The notes under the pieces: model-generated
What the model was told of the DNA's origin: nothing
The model's database searches: none
The model's input: the letters and a program-made list of their open reading frames with translations, nothing else
Translations under genes and position numbers: made by a program
DNA from: CAWGXG01 sp963826505
GTDB taxonomy: Bacteria; Chloroflexota; Anaerolineae; Aggregatilineales; Aggregatilineaceae
Direction of reading: 5' to 3'
Assembly (NCBI GenBank): GCA_963826505.1
Contig: CAWGXG010000008.1
Location: 1,178,001-1,242,000 of the forward strand
Length of the DNA stretch: 64,000 bases
Shown: piece by piece, positions 8,148 through 15,989 of the stretch
How positions within the stretch are numbered: the first letter of the stretch is position 1
Layout: every line of letters begins with the position of its first letter

Positions 8148-9407
8148 ATGGAACGCACGCATCACGTTGAAGGACTCATCATTATTATTATCCTGGTCGC
8201 GCTCGGCGCGGTCTATATGCTGCAAAACAACCAGCCTGATGTGACAGTGGCCGTACCTGCCGCCACCGCTACCGAAGGCGACGCGCCTCGTGCCGAATGG
8301 CAGATCGCGCTTGAGGCGCAGATCGCGGCGGCGTCAACGCCGCTGTCCACGTTGGAATCAGAGGCGACGCAGTTTGTCGCGCCGACGTTGCTGCCCTCGC
8401 CCACTGCCGCTGCCGTCGTCGAGCCGGTGTTAGTGCCGATCACGCCTTTGCCAACGGCGACAGCTCGCCCTGCCGAACCGGCAGCCGCACTCTCAGGTGC
8501 GACTCCCTTTCCCAGCCCAACGGGTATCGCTCAGCAACAAGACAACCAGACAATCGGGTTCCAACCTCCGCCCGAACAGGTCCCTCTCGGCGCGCACTCC
8601 GATGATCATTTCTGGCTGGTTCGCCCGGTTGATGCCAGTGCCAACAGCGCCAGCATTTTCTATTATGCTTTCGGTTCTGATGGCCCCACCAACGAATGGC
8701 GCGTGCATCACGGCGTCGATATGCCCAACCCGGTTGGCGAGAAAGTCCACGCGTGCGGGGCCGGTACGGTTGTCTTCGCCGATAACGGCGGCAAGGTCAA
8801 CAGCCCGAAGGACATCGACATTTACGCGTCCTACGGCAATGTCGTCGTCATCGAACATGATTTCGGGTTTCACGGCCAAAAACTCTACACCCTTTATGCG
8901 CATATGACCGCCCTGCTCGTAACCAAAGGTCAGCACGTCGAAGCTGGGGACGTGATCGGTCTGAGCGGCGCTACCGGCGATGTGAGCGGCCCGCACGTCC
9001 ATCTGGAAGTCCGGTTAGGAGAAGCCAAATACTATTCAGTGTACAATCCGCTACTGTGGATCGCGCCCTATGTCGGCACCGGGGTGATTGCGGGGCGCGT
9101 GACCGGTTTCGATGGCAGCTTGATCGATGACGTAATCGTGACTGTGAGCCAGCGCGGACGCGTGGTTGAGACAACTTCGACCTACATCCGGCCCAAGAAA
9201 CCCGGCCAGACTCGCGATTGGGAAGTGGATTCCGATCCGGCCTGGCAAGAGAATTTTGTTCTGGGCGACATTCCCGAAGGCGAATATGAGATCAGCGTCA
9301 CGCTCGGCGGACAGCGCTTCGCCAAGACGATGACGGTCGCGGCGGGAACCACCAATTTCGTTACGCTGGGCTATGAGGTCGCGGCGACACCCCAACCCGC
9401 CTCATAA
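8148..9407 (+). CDS. Membrane-anchored M23 (LytM) metallopeptidase
   Basis: A 419-residue peptidoglycan-type endopeptidase. After a hydrophobic anchor (residues 6-22) and a low-complexity Pro/Thr/Ala linker to about 145 comes the M23 domain: HHGVDMPNPVGEKV supplies the first zinc His and Asp, TLYAHM the catalytic His, and GPHVHLEVR the HxH zinc ligand, all intact. Residues from about 305 form a carboxypeptidase-regulatory-like beta-sandwich (GVIAGRVTGFDGSLIDDVIVTV). It follows the PD40 gene directly and probably shares its transcript. It should cleave cross-links in wall peptide outside the membrane; the precise bond cannot be inferred. Confidence 0.88.
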   Translation: MERTHHVEGLIIIIILVALGAVYMLQNNQPDVTVAVPAATATEGDAPRAEWQIALEAQIAAASTPLSTLESEATQFVAPTLLPSPTAAAVVEPVLVPITPLPTATARPAEPAAALSGATPFPSPTGIAQQQDNQTIGFQPPPEQVPLGAHSDDHFWLVRPVDASANSASIFYYAFGSDGPTNEWRVHHGVDMPNPVGEKVHACGAGTVVFADNGGKVNSPKDIDIYASYGNVVVIEHDFGFHGQKLYTLYAHMTALLVTKGQHVEAGDVIGLSGATGDVSGPHVHLEVRLGEAKYYSVYNPLLWIAPYVGTGVIAGRVTGFDGSLIDDVIVTVSQRGRVVETTSTYIRPKKPGQTRDWEVDSDPAWQENFVLGDIPEGEYEISVTLGGQRFAKTMTVAAGTTNFVTLGYEVAATPQPAS

Positions 9408-9487
9408 CACTTGTATCGGGTAACCCCGTCAAAACGGGCGTGTACCCTACGACTGTCCGCTTTTTACCTGTCACGGCGAGTCAACCT

Positions 9488-9516
9488 TTGCCTTTGCCGT
9501 GCCAATTGGCTACACT
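9488..9516 (+). promoter_or_regulatory. Promoter upstream of the PPC-domain protein
   Basis: TTGCCT (9488-9493), 17-bp spacer, TACACT (9511-9516), 60 bases before the coding start at 9576. Good spacing and position, partial hexamer matches. Confidence 0.5.
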
Positions 9517-9575
9517 GTGACCAATTTTGAGCGGTGGCGAGCGGCTGCCGCGCGTAATGAGGAGTGATTTAGAGT

Positions 9576-11687
9576 ATGGAGAGCATAACTTACCCTAGAC
9601 GCCACCATCGCCTAGCACTGCGCGCGGGCGTGCTGCTGCTGGCTGTCGTGTTGTGCGCCAGCCTGGCAGGGCAGCTCACAACCACCGTGTTCGCTCAGGG
9701 CGGCACGGGCCGCCCCATCTCGGTGGGCGATGTCGTGACAGGCACGCTCAACGCCCAGAATTTTATGCAGGTCTATGCCTTGACGGCCAGCGCCGGTGAT
9801 TCGATTACGGTGGATGTCACCACCGAAGTTGACGCCCTGGCCCCGGTCGTCGTGATCACCGACCAGCGCGGCAACGTCATCGCCCAGGATCTCGACCTGG
9901 AAACACCCACCACGGCTTCGATCGCCGATTTGACGATCCCCTCATCTGGGGTGTTTCACGTCACGGTGATGCGCGGCAGTGGCGCGCAGGGAGACGCGAG
10001 CGGCGTCTACACCCTGCGCATGAGTGGAATCCAGCAAGTGGGCGGGCTCACCGTGACGCTGCCCGACGGCGGAATTACCTTCGAGTTGACCTGGAATGCT
10101 GCGGTCAACCTCAATATGGAAGTGCGCGATCCGGTCGGCGGGACGGTCCAACGATTCAATACGGGCTCACCCAGCGGCGGCACCCTTGACGCGGACATCA
10201 ACGCTAACTGCGACTCCGCCACCGCCGACAGCCCGACCGAGGTCATTGCATGGTCCGCAGGCACGGTCCCGGCTGGCAGTTACGAGATCATCGTCTACTA
10301 TACCGATGTCTGCAACGTGGGCGGACCCCAGATGTTCACGCTGACGACATCCGTCAACGCGGAAACCAGCCAGACGCTCACCGGCACCATCAACCCCGGC
10401 CAGGAGTATCTGGCGCGGCTCGTTCTGAGCACTGATGGCACCTGGACCATGCAGAACGGTGGCGTCAACGCCGGGTTGGATACGGCTATCTTCCGCAACC
10501 AGATCACTAATGCCGATCCCGTCGCGCTCGGCAGCGCCGTGTCGGGCACGCTCACCAACGCTTCACCCGCACGCGCCTACAGCTTTGACGGCACCGCAGG
10601 GACAACCGTCCAGATCGATATGCGCGCCACCTCGGGCAGTCTGGATCCTTACCTTGTTCTGCTCGGGCCCGACAGCAGCCCGCTGGCCAACAACGATGAC
10701 GCCTCCGACCAGACGACCGACTCCGCCATCACGCGCAGCCTGGCCGCCGACGGCAAATACACAGTCATCGCTACACGGTACGGCCTGACCATTGGCGGCA
10801 CCGAAGGCGACTACACGCTCAGCCTCGCCACCGTGGCCGAAAACGCCACGCCGGTCGCCGGTCAGACGACCGTTACGCCCGCGCCCACCGGCACGACGCT
10901 CACCGAGGGCTTCATCGACGTCAAACTGGAATGGACAACCAATGCCGACGTTCAGTTGCTGGTTCGCGATCCGAACGGGGACTCGGTCTACGACGACTCG
11001 CCGACTATCCAGAGCGGCGGCATCCTCGAAGCGGGCGGCAATGTCGGCTGCACGAACACGACCACCAGCCCGGTGTCCTACATCTACTGGCCCGCTAATC
11101 GTCAGTTGCCCGGCGTATATGAAATCGAAGTCTGGTATCAGAATTCCTGCGACGACACTTCTCCGGTCAATTTCGGCCTGTCGGTAACGGTCCAGGGTCA
11201 GACGGTCATCAATACTGTGCAGTCCGCCAGCCTCAACTCCCGCTACATGATCACGTTCCGCGTGGAATCAGACGGCACGGCCATCGCCGGGCCGGGCGGA
11301 TTCTTCGACATGACCAACGCCTCCACGCTCAACTATCAGACCATGCTGGCGTCAGCCACCAACCTGTCCTACGGGCAGACAGTGTCGGGCAGCGTGACCG
11401 ATCAGCAGCGCTTTGTGGTGTACTCGTTCGTCGGTACACAGGGCGACCAGGTCACCATCGGCATGAACGAAACCGGCGGCAACCTCGATCCCGCGCTGTA
11501 CCTGATCTCGCCTGAAGGCATTCAGGTCGCTTATAACGACGACGTGGTGCCGGTCGATAATCCGAACTCGGTCATCGACAAGGTGACGCTTGCGTCAAGC
11601 GGCACCTATTACATCATCGCCACTCACTACGGATTGAACGTGGGCGGCACTCAAGGGACCTATACCCTGACGCTCGTTCAGGATTAG
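9576..11687 (+). CDS. Secreted protein with PPC and DUF2135/YfaP-like domains
   Basis: A 703-residue exported protein with a Sec signal peptide (basic MESITYPRRHHRLALR start, hydrophobic core to about residue 36, cleavage near VFAQG). It has three bacterial pre-peptidase C-terminal (PPC) beta-sandwiches at about residues 50-150, 305-415 and 595-703, each ending in a YTL strand. Between them are two similar modules at about 155-260 and 440-550 carrying W-x-D/N-L-x-V-RDP signatures like DUF2135/YfaP proteins. PPC domains usually accompany secreted proteases but no catalytic domain is visible here, so it is probably a binding or structural surface protein. It has its own promoter; GAGGAG lies 11 bases before the ATG. 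Confidence 0.8.
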   Translation: MESITYPRRHHRLALRAGVLLLAVVLCASLAGQLTTTVFAQGGTGRPISVGDVVTGTLNAQNFMQVYALTASAGDSITVDVTTEVDALAPVVVITDQRGNVIAQDLDLETPTTASIADLTIPSSGVFHVTVMRGSGAQGDASGVYTLRMSGIQQVGGLTVTLPDGGITFELTWNAAVNLNMEVRDPVGGTVQRFNTGSPSGGTLDADINANCDSATADSPTEVIAWSAGTVPAGSYEIIVYYTDVCNVGGPQMFTLTTSVNAETSQTLTGTINPGQEYLARLVLSTDGTWTMQNGGVNAGLDTAIFRNQITNADPVALGSAVSGTLTNASPARAYSFDGTAGTTVQIDMRATSGSLDPYLVLLGPDSSPLANNDDASDQTTDSAITRSLAADGKYTVIATRYGLTIGGTEGDYTLSLATVAENATPVAGQTTVTPAPTGTTLTEGFIDVKLEWTTNADVQLLVRDPNGDSVYDDSPTIQSGGILEAGGNVGCTNTTTSPVSYIYWPANRQLPGVYEIEVWYQNSCDDTSPVNFGLSVTVQGQTVINTVQSASLNSRYMITFRVESDGTAIAGPGGFFDMTNASTLNYQTMLASATNLSYGQTVSGSVTDQQRFVVYSFVGTQGDQVTIGMNETGGNLDPALYLISPEGIQVAYNDDVVPVDNPNSVIDKVTLASSGTYYIIATHYGLNVGGTQGTYTLTLVQD

Positions 11688-11716
11688 GGTCACCCGTACG
11701 ACCATAGAATGAAGAC

Positions 11717-11753
11717 CGCGCCCGCATTGGTTCACCTTACCGCTGCGGGCGCG
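11717..11753 (+). terminator. Stem-loop after the PPC gene
   Basis: A perfect 10-bp inverted repeat (11717-11726 with 11744-11753, CGCGCCCGCA/TGCGGGCGCG) lies 30 bases after the stop codon. It lacks a T-run, so it may act as a weak terminator or as an mRNA-stabilising hairpin. Confidence 0.5.
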
Positions 11754-11778
11754 CTGCCTCCCACCGTTGGTATACAGT

Positions 11779-11793
11779 GTTCGAGTTTCGTTC
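11779..11793 (+). promoter_or_regulatory. GTTC-N7-GTTC direct repeat upstream of recA
   Basis: GTTC at 11779-11782 and 11790-11793 separated by exactly 7 bases, just upstream of the recA -35 element. This matches the LexA box format known from Alphaproteobacteria (GTTC-N7-GTTC). Whether the LexA of this organism uses that format is unknown, and an eight-base match can arise by chance. Confidence 0.35.
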
Positions 11794-11800
11794 GGAACAT

Positions 11801-11829
11801 TTGACGTTTCAGAACAGATGTGCTAAACT
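11801..11829 (+). promoter_or_regulatory. recA promoter
   Basis: TTGACG (11801-11806), 17-bp spacer, TAAACT (11824-11829), about 60 bases before the recA start. This is a near-consensus sigma-70 promoter. Confidence 0.7.
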
Positions 11830-11837
11830 TTGTTCTG
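11810..11837. promoter_or_regulatory. Inverted repeat overlapping the recA -10 (candidate SOS operator)
   Basis: CAGAACA (11810-11816) and TGTTCTG (11831-11837) form a perfect 7-bp inverted repeat with a 14-base centre covering the spacer and -10 element. The placement is ideal for a repressor such as LexA to block the promoter. The repeat is seen directly; the repressor is inference. Confidence 0.5.
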
Positions 11838-11887
11838 TAACATACCATTCGGTCCGTACACTTTAACCTGGGAGTGGAGTTCCAGCT

Positions 11888-12940
11888 ATGGCAGACGATC
11901 CCCGTCGCAAGGCTTTAGATAACACGCTCGCCGATCTCACCAAACGCTTTGGTGATGGTGCCATTGTACGTCTGGGGGATGCCACCCATCTCCAGGTGGA
12001 AGTCATCCCCACCGGGTCATTGGCAATTGATCTTGCGCTTGGCGTGGGCGGCATTCCGCGCGGGCGCGTCACCGAGATTTACGGCCCCGAGAGTTCGGGC
12101 AAAACGACCCTGTGCCTGCACGTTGTAGCGGAAGCTCAGAAAATGGGCGGTGTGTGTGCCTTCGTCGATATGGAACACGCCCTCGATCCGATCTACGCGC
12201 GGCGGCTCGGCGTGGACACCGACAATCTCTATATCTCGCAGCCCGACACCGGCGAGCAGGCGCTCGAAATCACCGAGGCATTGGTTCGCAGCGGTGCGCT
12301 AGACGTCGTCGTGGTGGACAGCGTCGCCGCGTTGGTCCCGCGCGCGGAAATCGAAGGCGAAATGGGCGACAGCCACGTCGGCTTGCAAGCCCGTTTGATG
12401 AGCCAGGCACTGCGCAAGCTCTCCGGCGCGATCAAACAAACCAATACCGCCGTGCTGTTTACTAATCAACTCCGCGAAAAAATCGGGGTCATGTTTGGCA
12501 ATCCGGAAACTACGACGGGCGGGCGCGCGCTGCGCTTCTATGCCAGTGTCCGGCTCGACATTCGTCGCATTCAAGCCATCAAGCAAAAAGACGAAACGGT
12601 CGGCAACCGCACGCGCGTGAAAGTCACCAAGAACAAGGTCGCCCCGCCCTTCCGCCAGTGCGAGATCGATCTGATGTACGATCATGGGTTCAGCAAAGAG
12701 AGCGACATTCTCGATCTTGGCGTAGAAGCCGGTATCGTGGAGAAGCGCGGCGCGTTCTTCCGCTATAATGACGGCCTGATCGGTCAGGGGCGTGAGAATG
12801 CCAAGGACTACCTGCGCGAGAATCCTGCGTTAGCTTACGAGATCGAAATGCTGATCAGGGAATCCTTCCAGATCATGCCGCTCGGTGCATTCGGTGGCTC
12901 GGATGACGAGGTCGAGCCGGTAGCGCTTGAGACCGATTGA
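11888..12940 (+). CDS. recA: Recombinase RecA
   Basis: RecA (350 aa, normal length) forms ATP-dependent filaments on single-stranded DNA, catalyses strand exchange and stimulates LexA self-cleavage. The Walker A motif GPESSGKTT is at about residue 65, the Walker B region LDVVVVDSVAAL at about 138, loop L1 with EGEMGDSHVGLQARLMSQALRKL at about 155 and the L2 region NQLREKIGVMFGNPETTTGG at about 195. The acidic tail SDDEVEPVALETD is typical. Transcription is from a near-consensus promoter overlapped by inverted and direct repeats that could be SOS operators; a strong intrinsic terminator follows, so it appears to be monocistronic. Confidence 0.99.
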   Translation: MADDPRRKALDNTLADLTKRFGDGAIVRLGDATHLQVEVIPTGSLAIDLALGVGGIPRGRVTEIYGPESSGKTTLCLHVVAEAQKMGGVCAFVDMEHALDPIYARRLGVDTDNLYISQPDTGEQALEITEALVRSGALDVVVVDSVAALVPRAEIEGEMGDSHVGLQARLMSQALRKLSGAIKQTNTAVLFTNQLREKIGVMFGNPETTTGGRALRFYASVRLDIRRIQAIKQKDETVGNRTRVKVTKNKVAPPFRQCEIDLMYDHGFSKESDILDLGVEAGIVEKRGAFFRYNDGLIGQGRENAKDYLRENPALAYEIEMLIRESFQIMPLGAFGGSDDEVEPVALETD

Positions 12941-12963
12941 TCCAGCGCTCTGTCCAAAATGTC

Positions 12964-13009
12964 ACTGTCCCTCGTATCAATCAAACGCCTACGGGGGACA
13001 GTATTTTTG
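12964..13009 (+). terminator. Intrinsic terminator of recA
   Basis: Perfect 8-bp stem ACTGTCCC/GGGACAGT (12964-12971 with 12995-13002) followed by ATTTTTG, 24 bases after the recA stop codon. Confidence 0.75.
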
Positions 13010-13055
13010 TCAACATTCCTCACAATTTCTGCACACTATTCGCCAACGCCAACTC

Positions 13056-13084
13056 TTGTCAGAACCTGCTCAGAACCGTATAAT
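13056..13084 (+). promoter_or_regulatory. Promoter of the DsbA-like gene
   Basis: TTGTCA (13056-13061), 17-bp spacer, TATAAT (13079-13084). Near-consensus; it leaves a leader of about 170 bases before the start at 13262, in which I see no recognisable riboswitch. Confidence 0.65.
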
Positions 13085-13261
13085 CGCACACACTAACCGT
13101 GTCCGAGCAACGCCATCGGCGGTTATGCTTGGGTGGTTTCTCTCATGCCCTCCGGCTGGAGATGGGCGCATTTTCAATGTCGTGCATCGTCACCGGGAGT
13201 TTGAGCGGAGTGCAGATCCCCAACTTGCTGACGGTCATTTGCTTAGCATTAGGAACCCAAC

Positions 13262-14194
13262 ATGGCAGAACATCCTACCGAACCAACTGGGGGCAGCACA
13301 AAACCGATCTCCTTGCGCGATCAGGAGCCGCCATCGCTCGGGGATATGCCCCAGCCGCGCGGCTCAACGTCGATTTATGTCTTTGGTGCGGCACTGGTTG
13401 CCGTGATTCTGATCGCCGTCGTTCTGGTCGCATTGTCGGGCTCAAGCTCCAGCGACAACCTCACCAGAGACGACGTGCGCGCCATCGTGCAGGAAGTCGT
13501 GGGGACCCAGGTCGCGGCGCTGCCGATGAGTTCCGGCGCAGGGTTGACCACCGACCAGATGCAGCAGCTCATCAACAGCTCGATCTCAACTCAGGTTGCG
13601 GCGCTGAGGCCCACCAACACGCCTATTCCCCCTACCCCGACTATCATTCCACCCGGCATCGCCGAAGATGACGATCCGTATGTTGGGCCGGAAAACGCGC
13701 CCGTAGTCATCGTAGAGTTTTCTGATTTCCAGTGTGGATACTGTGGGCGCTGGTACCAGCAGACGCTTCCCCAGATTCTCCAAGCTTATCCGACCCAAGT
13801 GAAATTCGTCTACCGCGATTTCCCCATTTTCGGCGAGGATTCGTTCCGCGCAGCGATGGCCACCGAGTGCGCCAACGACCAGGGCAAATTCTGGGAAATG
13901 CACAATCGCCTGTTCGAACGAGAAGTCAATCAAGAGCAGACACCACTGTCCGAAGAAGGGCTGACCGCCATGGCCACCTCGCTGGGTCTAGACACGAGCA
14001 CCTTCAGCGAGTGTCTGTCAAGCCAGCGTTATTACGATGAAGTCGTGGCCGACTATCAGGCCGCCGCCAACTACGGGCTGCGCGGCACACCCGGTTTCGT
14101 CATCGACGGCGTGGTCTATACGATCGGCGCGCAGCCATTCGAGGTGTTTGATCAGATCATCCAGGCCGAGCTGCTCAAAGCGACATCCAGCTAG
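13262..14194 (+). CDS. Membrane-anchored DsbA-like thiol oxidoreductase
   Basis: A 310-residue thioredoxin-fold protein of the DsbA/BdbD type that would introduce disulfides into exported proteins. The N-terminal 38 residues are cytoplasmic and Pro-rich, followed by a transmembrane anchor (about 39-60, VFGAALVAVILIAVVLVAL), a linker, and the catalytic domain from about residue 138. The active site is CGYC in FSDFQCGYCGRWYQQ, with the cis-proline in GLRGTPGFVIDG, both intact. The VKOR gene 1.1 kb downstream on the opposite strand encodes a plausible partner that re-oxidises it. A near-consensus promoter precedes it. Confidence 0.88.
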   Translation: MAEHPTEPTGGSTKPISLRDQEPPSLGDMPQPRGSTSIYVFGAALVAVILIAVVLVALSGSSSSDNLTRDDVRAIVQEVVGTQVAALPMSSGAGLTTDQMQQLINSSISTQVAALRPTNTPIPPTPTIIPPGIAEDDDPYVGPENAPVVIVEFSDFQCGYCGRWYQQTLPQILQAYPTQVKFVYRDFPIFGEDSFRAAMATECANDQGKFWEMHNRLFEREVNQEQTPLSEEGLTAMATSLGLDTSTFSECLSSQRYYDEVVADYQAAANYGLRGTPGFVIDGVVYTIGAQPFEVFDQIIQAELLKATSS

Positions 14195-14250
14195 CGCGCG
14201 CCGATCCAGAGTCACAGCAGAAAATACTTCGTCATCAACCGCTTCGTTTC

Positions 14251-14286
14251 GGGCCGCTCACACCGTATTTTTCTAGTGGGCGGCCC
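14251..14286 (+). terminator. Stem-loop after the DsbA-like gene
   Basis: Inverted repeat GGGCCGC/GCGGCCC (14251-14257 with 14280-14286) around an AT-rich loop, 57 bases after the stop codon. There is no downstream T-run, so termination strength is uncertain. Confidence 0.4.
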
Positions 14287-14357
14287 GGCTATTCTCCGCT
14301 CAAGTAATCCGGCGCAACGCTGTTAGTCAATTCCGTTGACGTGCCACAAACCTACCG

Positions 14358-14386
14358 TTGACCCGTCAAGAAGGAGCGGGTATAAT
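14358..14386 (+). promoter_or_regulatory. Promoter of the S1-domain gene
   Basis: TTGACC (14358-14363), 17-bp spacer, TATAAT (14381-14386). This near-consensus promoter shows that the coding region cannot begin as early as the open frame would allow; the start at 14457 fits. Confidence 0.72.
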
Positions 14387-14456
14387 CCGCCCGATCATCA
14401 TCCAGACTTGGTCCCGGTGTCACGCCGGTTCGAAACTCGAAATAAGGAGCTCACTC

Positions 14457-15176
14457 ATGACTACCGATATGCCCGCGCCAACCACCCTCGAAGCCATCAA
14501 ACCCAAGATGGAACTCAAGGGCGTTGTCAAAAAGATCGAGCTATACGGCGCATTGGTTGATGTCGGCGTTGGGCGGCTCGGTTTGCTCCACATCTCGCAG
14601 CTCACAGACGGCCACGTCAAGAACGTGACGGACGTCCTCCACGAAGGTCAGGAAATCACCGTGTGGGTGCAGGACGTCGATCGCACCAAGGGTCGCATCG
14701 GGCTGACCATGCTCCAGCCCGCCGCCGTCGATTGGAACGAGGTCACCGTGGGCAGTATCCACACCGGCACCGTCGTGCGCGTTGAGAAATTTGGCGCGTT
14801 CATTGATATTGGCGCCGAACGTCCGGGTTTGGTGCACGTCTCAGAGCTCGCCAACGGATACGTGGGCGACCCTTCCGATGTCGTGAAGCAAGGCGATCAA
14901 ATCGAAGTGAAGGTCATCGGGGTGAACCGCCGCAAAAAGCAGATCGACATGAGCGTTCGTCAACTTGAACAACCTCTCCAGGTTGTCGACGAAAGCGAAC
15001 CCGACGAAGAACTACCCACAGCGATGGCTTTGGCGCTGCGTCAGGCGCTCGAAGGCTCGGATATGGAACTTCCCGCGCGGCGCAGCAACACCAAGAAGCG
15101 CAGCAAGAAAGCCAAGCGTCGCGAAGAACACGAAGATATCTTCATGCGTACGCTGCGCCAGCACGCCAACGACTGA
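14457..15176 (+). CDS. Protein with two S1 RNA-binding domains
   Basis: A 239-residue RNA-binding protein with two S1/OB domains: residues about 18-86 (GVVKKIELYGALVDVG...GLLHISQL) and about 101-168 (GTVVRVEKFGAFIDIG...GLVHVSEL). The C-terminal 35 residues are strongly basic (KKRSKKAKRREEHED region). Ribosomal protein S1 normally has four to six such domains, so this is a short S1-like protein that may bind mRNA or ribosomes; a YabR-type general stress role is another option. The start is fixed by AAGGAG 7 bases upstream of the ATG and by the promoter just before. A hairpin follows. Confidence 0.82.
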   Translation: MTTDMPAPTTLEAIKPKMELKGVVKKIELYGALVDVGVGRLGLLHISQLTDGHVKNVTDVLHEGQEITVWVQDVDRTKGRIGLTMLQPAAVDWNEVTVGSIHTGTVVRVEKFGAFIDIGAERPGLVHVSELANGYVGDPSDVVKQGDQIEVKVIGVNRRKKQIDMSVRQLEQPLQVVDESEPDEELPTAMALALRQALEGSDMELPARRSNTKKRSKKAKRREEHEDIFMRTLRQHAND

Positions 15177-15213
15177 TCGTCCCCTGGTTACCTTTCCAGG
15201 CATACAAACAATT

Positions 15214-15245
15214 GGGCGGCTCTTTTTAGGGCCGCCCGTTTGAGT
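15214..15245 (+). terminator. Terminator between convergent S1 and VKOR genes
   Basis: GGGCGGC (15214-15220) pairs with GCCGCCC (15231-15237) around a T-rich loop, followed by GTTTGAGTTT. It lies between two convergent genes and may serve both. Confidence 0.6.
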
Positions 15246-15273
15246 TTATCGGAGAGTGCTGTCGCACCGTGCC

Positions 15274-15765
15274 TCACCGGCGCAGCGGTTTCAAAAAGTC
15301 GTACAGGCGGTATCCGCCGATCACCAGCAGGGCAGTAATCGTGATATACGACATCACGCACCACTGGCACCACTTGCCCAGCACGTCGGCTTCGACATAC
15401 GTCAGATACGTCTGGAAAATCACGCCGAACAGAGCCATTCCAACCACCAGCGTTCGCCCGTACGTAGCAAAGAACTCAACCTGATCTTCCAACACAATCA
15501 CACCCAAGATCACGAGATATCCCAGCAAGCCCATGCCCGCCACCGGGATCCCAAACGTCTTGGCATACGCGCTCTGCTGCACGGCGGCGCAGTCAATCGA
15601 GCCTGTATTGGCGCACACTGTCTCGTTGCCGGTCGCTTCCGCCCACGTCATATACCCGGCCACGAAGATGCCGAACAGGCAGAACAGGATCGCGGCCAAC
15701 CGCAGCCAATCCCAGGGTGGAGCGACTGCTGCCACAGCCGTTTTATCGGATTTCGCAGTACTCAC
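15274..15765 (-). CDS. Vitamin K epoxide reductase (VKOR) family protein
   Basis: A 163-residue membrane protein with four to five transmembrane helices (about 20-40, 73-92, 99-122, 133-152). Bacterial VKORs replace DsbB: they take electrons from a DsbA-like protein and pass them to quinone, so disulfides form outside the membrane. The periplasmic-loop cysteines are in CANTGSIDC (about 51-59) and the quinone-side redox pair is CQWC (about 132), all present. The GTG start has AAGGAG about 8 bases upstream. It stands alone between convergent S1 and divergent rel genes, near the DsbA-like gene at 13262. There is no fused thioredoxin domain. Confidence 0.87.
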   Translation of the reverse strand: MSTAKSDKTAVAAVAPPWDWLRLAAILFCLFGIFVAGYMTWAEATGNETVCANTGSIDCAAVQQSAYAKTFGIPVAGMGLLGYLVILGVIVLEDQVEFFATYGRTLVVGMALFGVIFQTYLTYVEADVLGKWCQWCVMSYITITALLVIGGYRLYDFLKPLRR

Positions 15766-15989
15766 CAGCGGACTCCTTCGCAGTTTACAGAATTCTTCTA
15801 CATCATTTCAGTCAATCTGGTGTAGAATATACCCAAAATGCCGCAAAATGCACCTCGACAAGTTGGTTTGATCAGTTATCTCTTGAAGAATCTTGGAGTA
15901 GGGAGGGGCGTCTTTGCCACAGGTCGTGCAGAGATCGCCATGTGAGCGTTAGGTCACCAAGCTGTGAGAGATCGTCAAAGGGCGACGCA

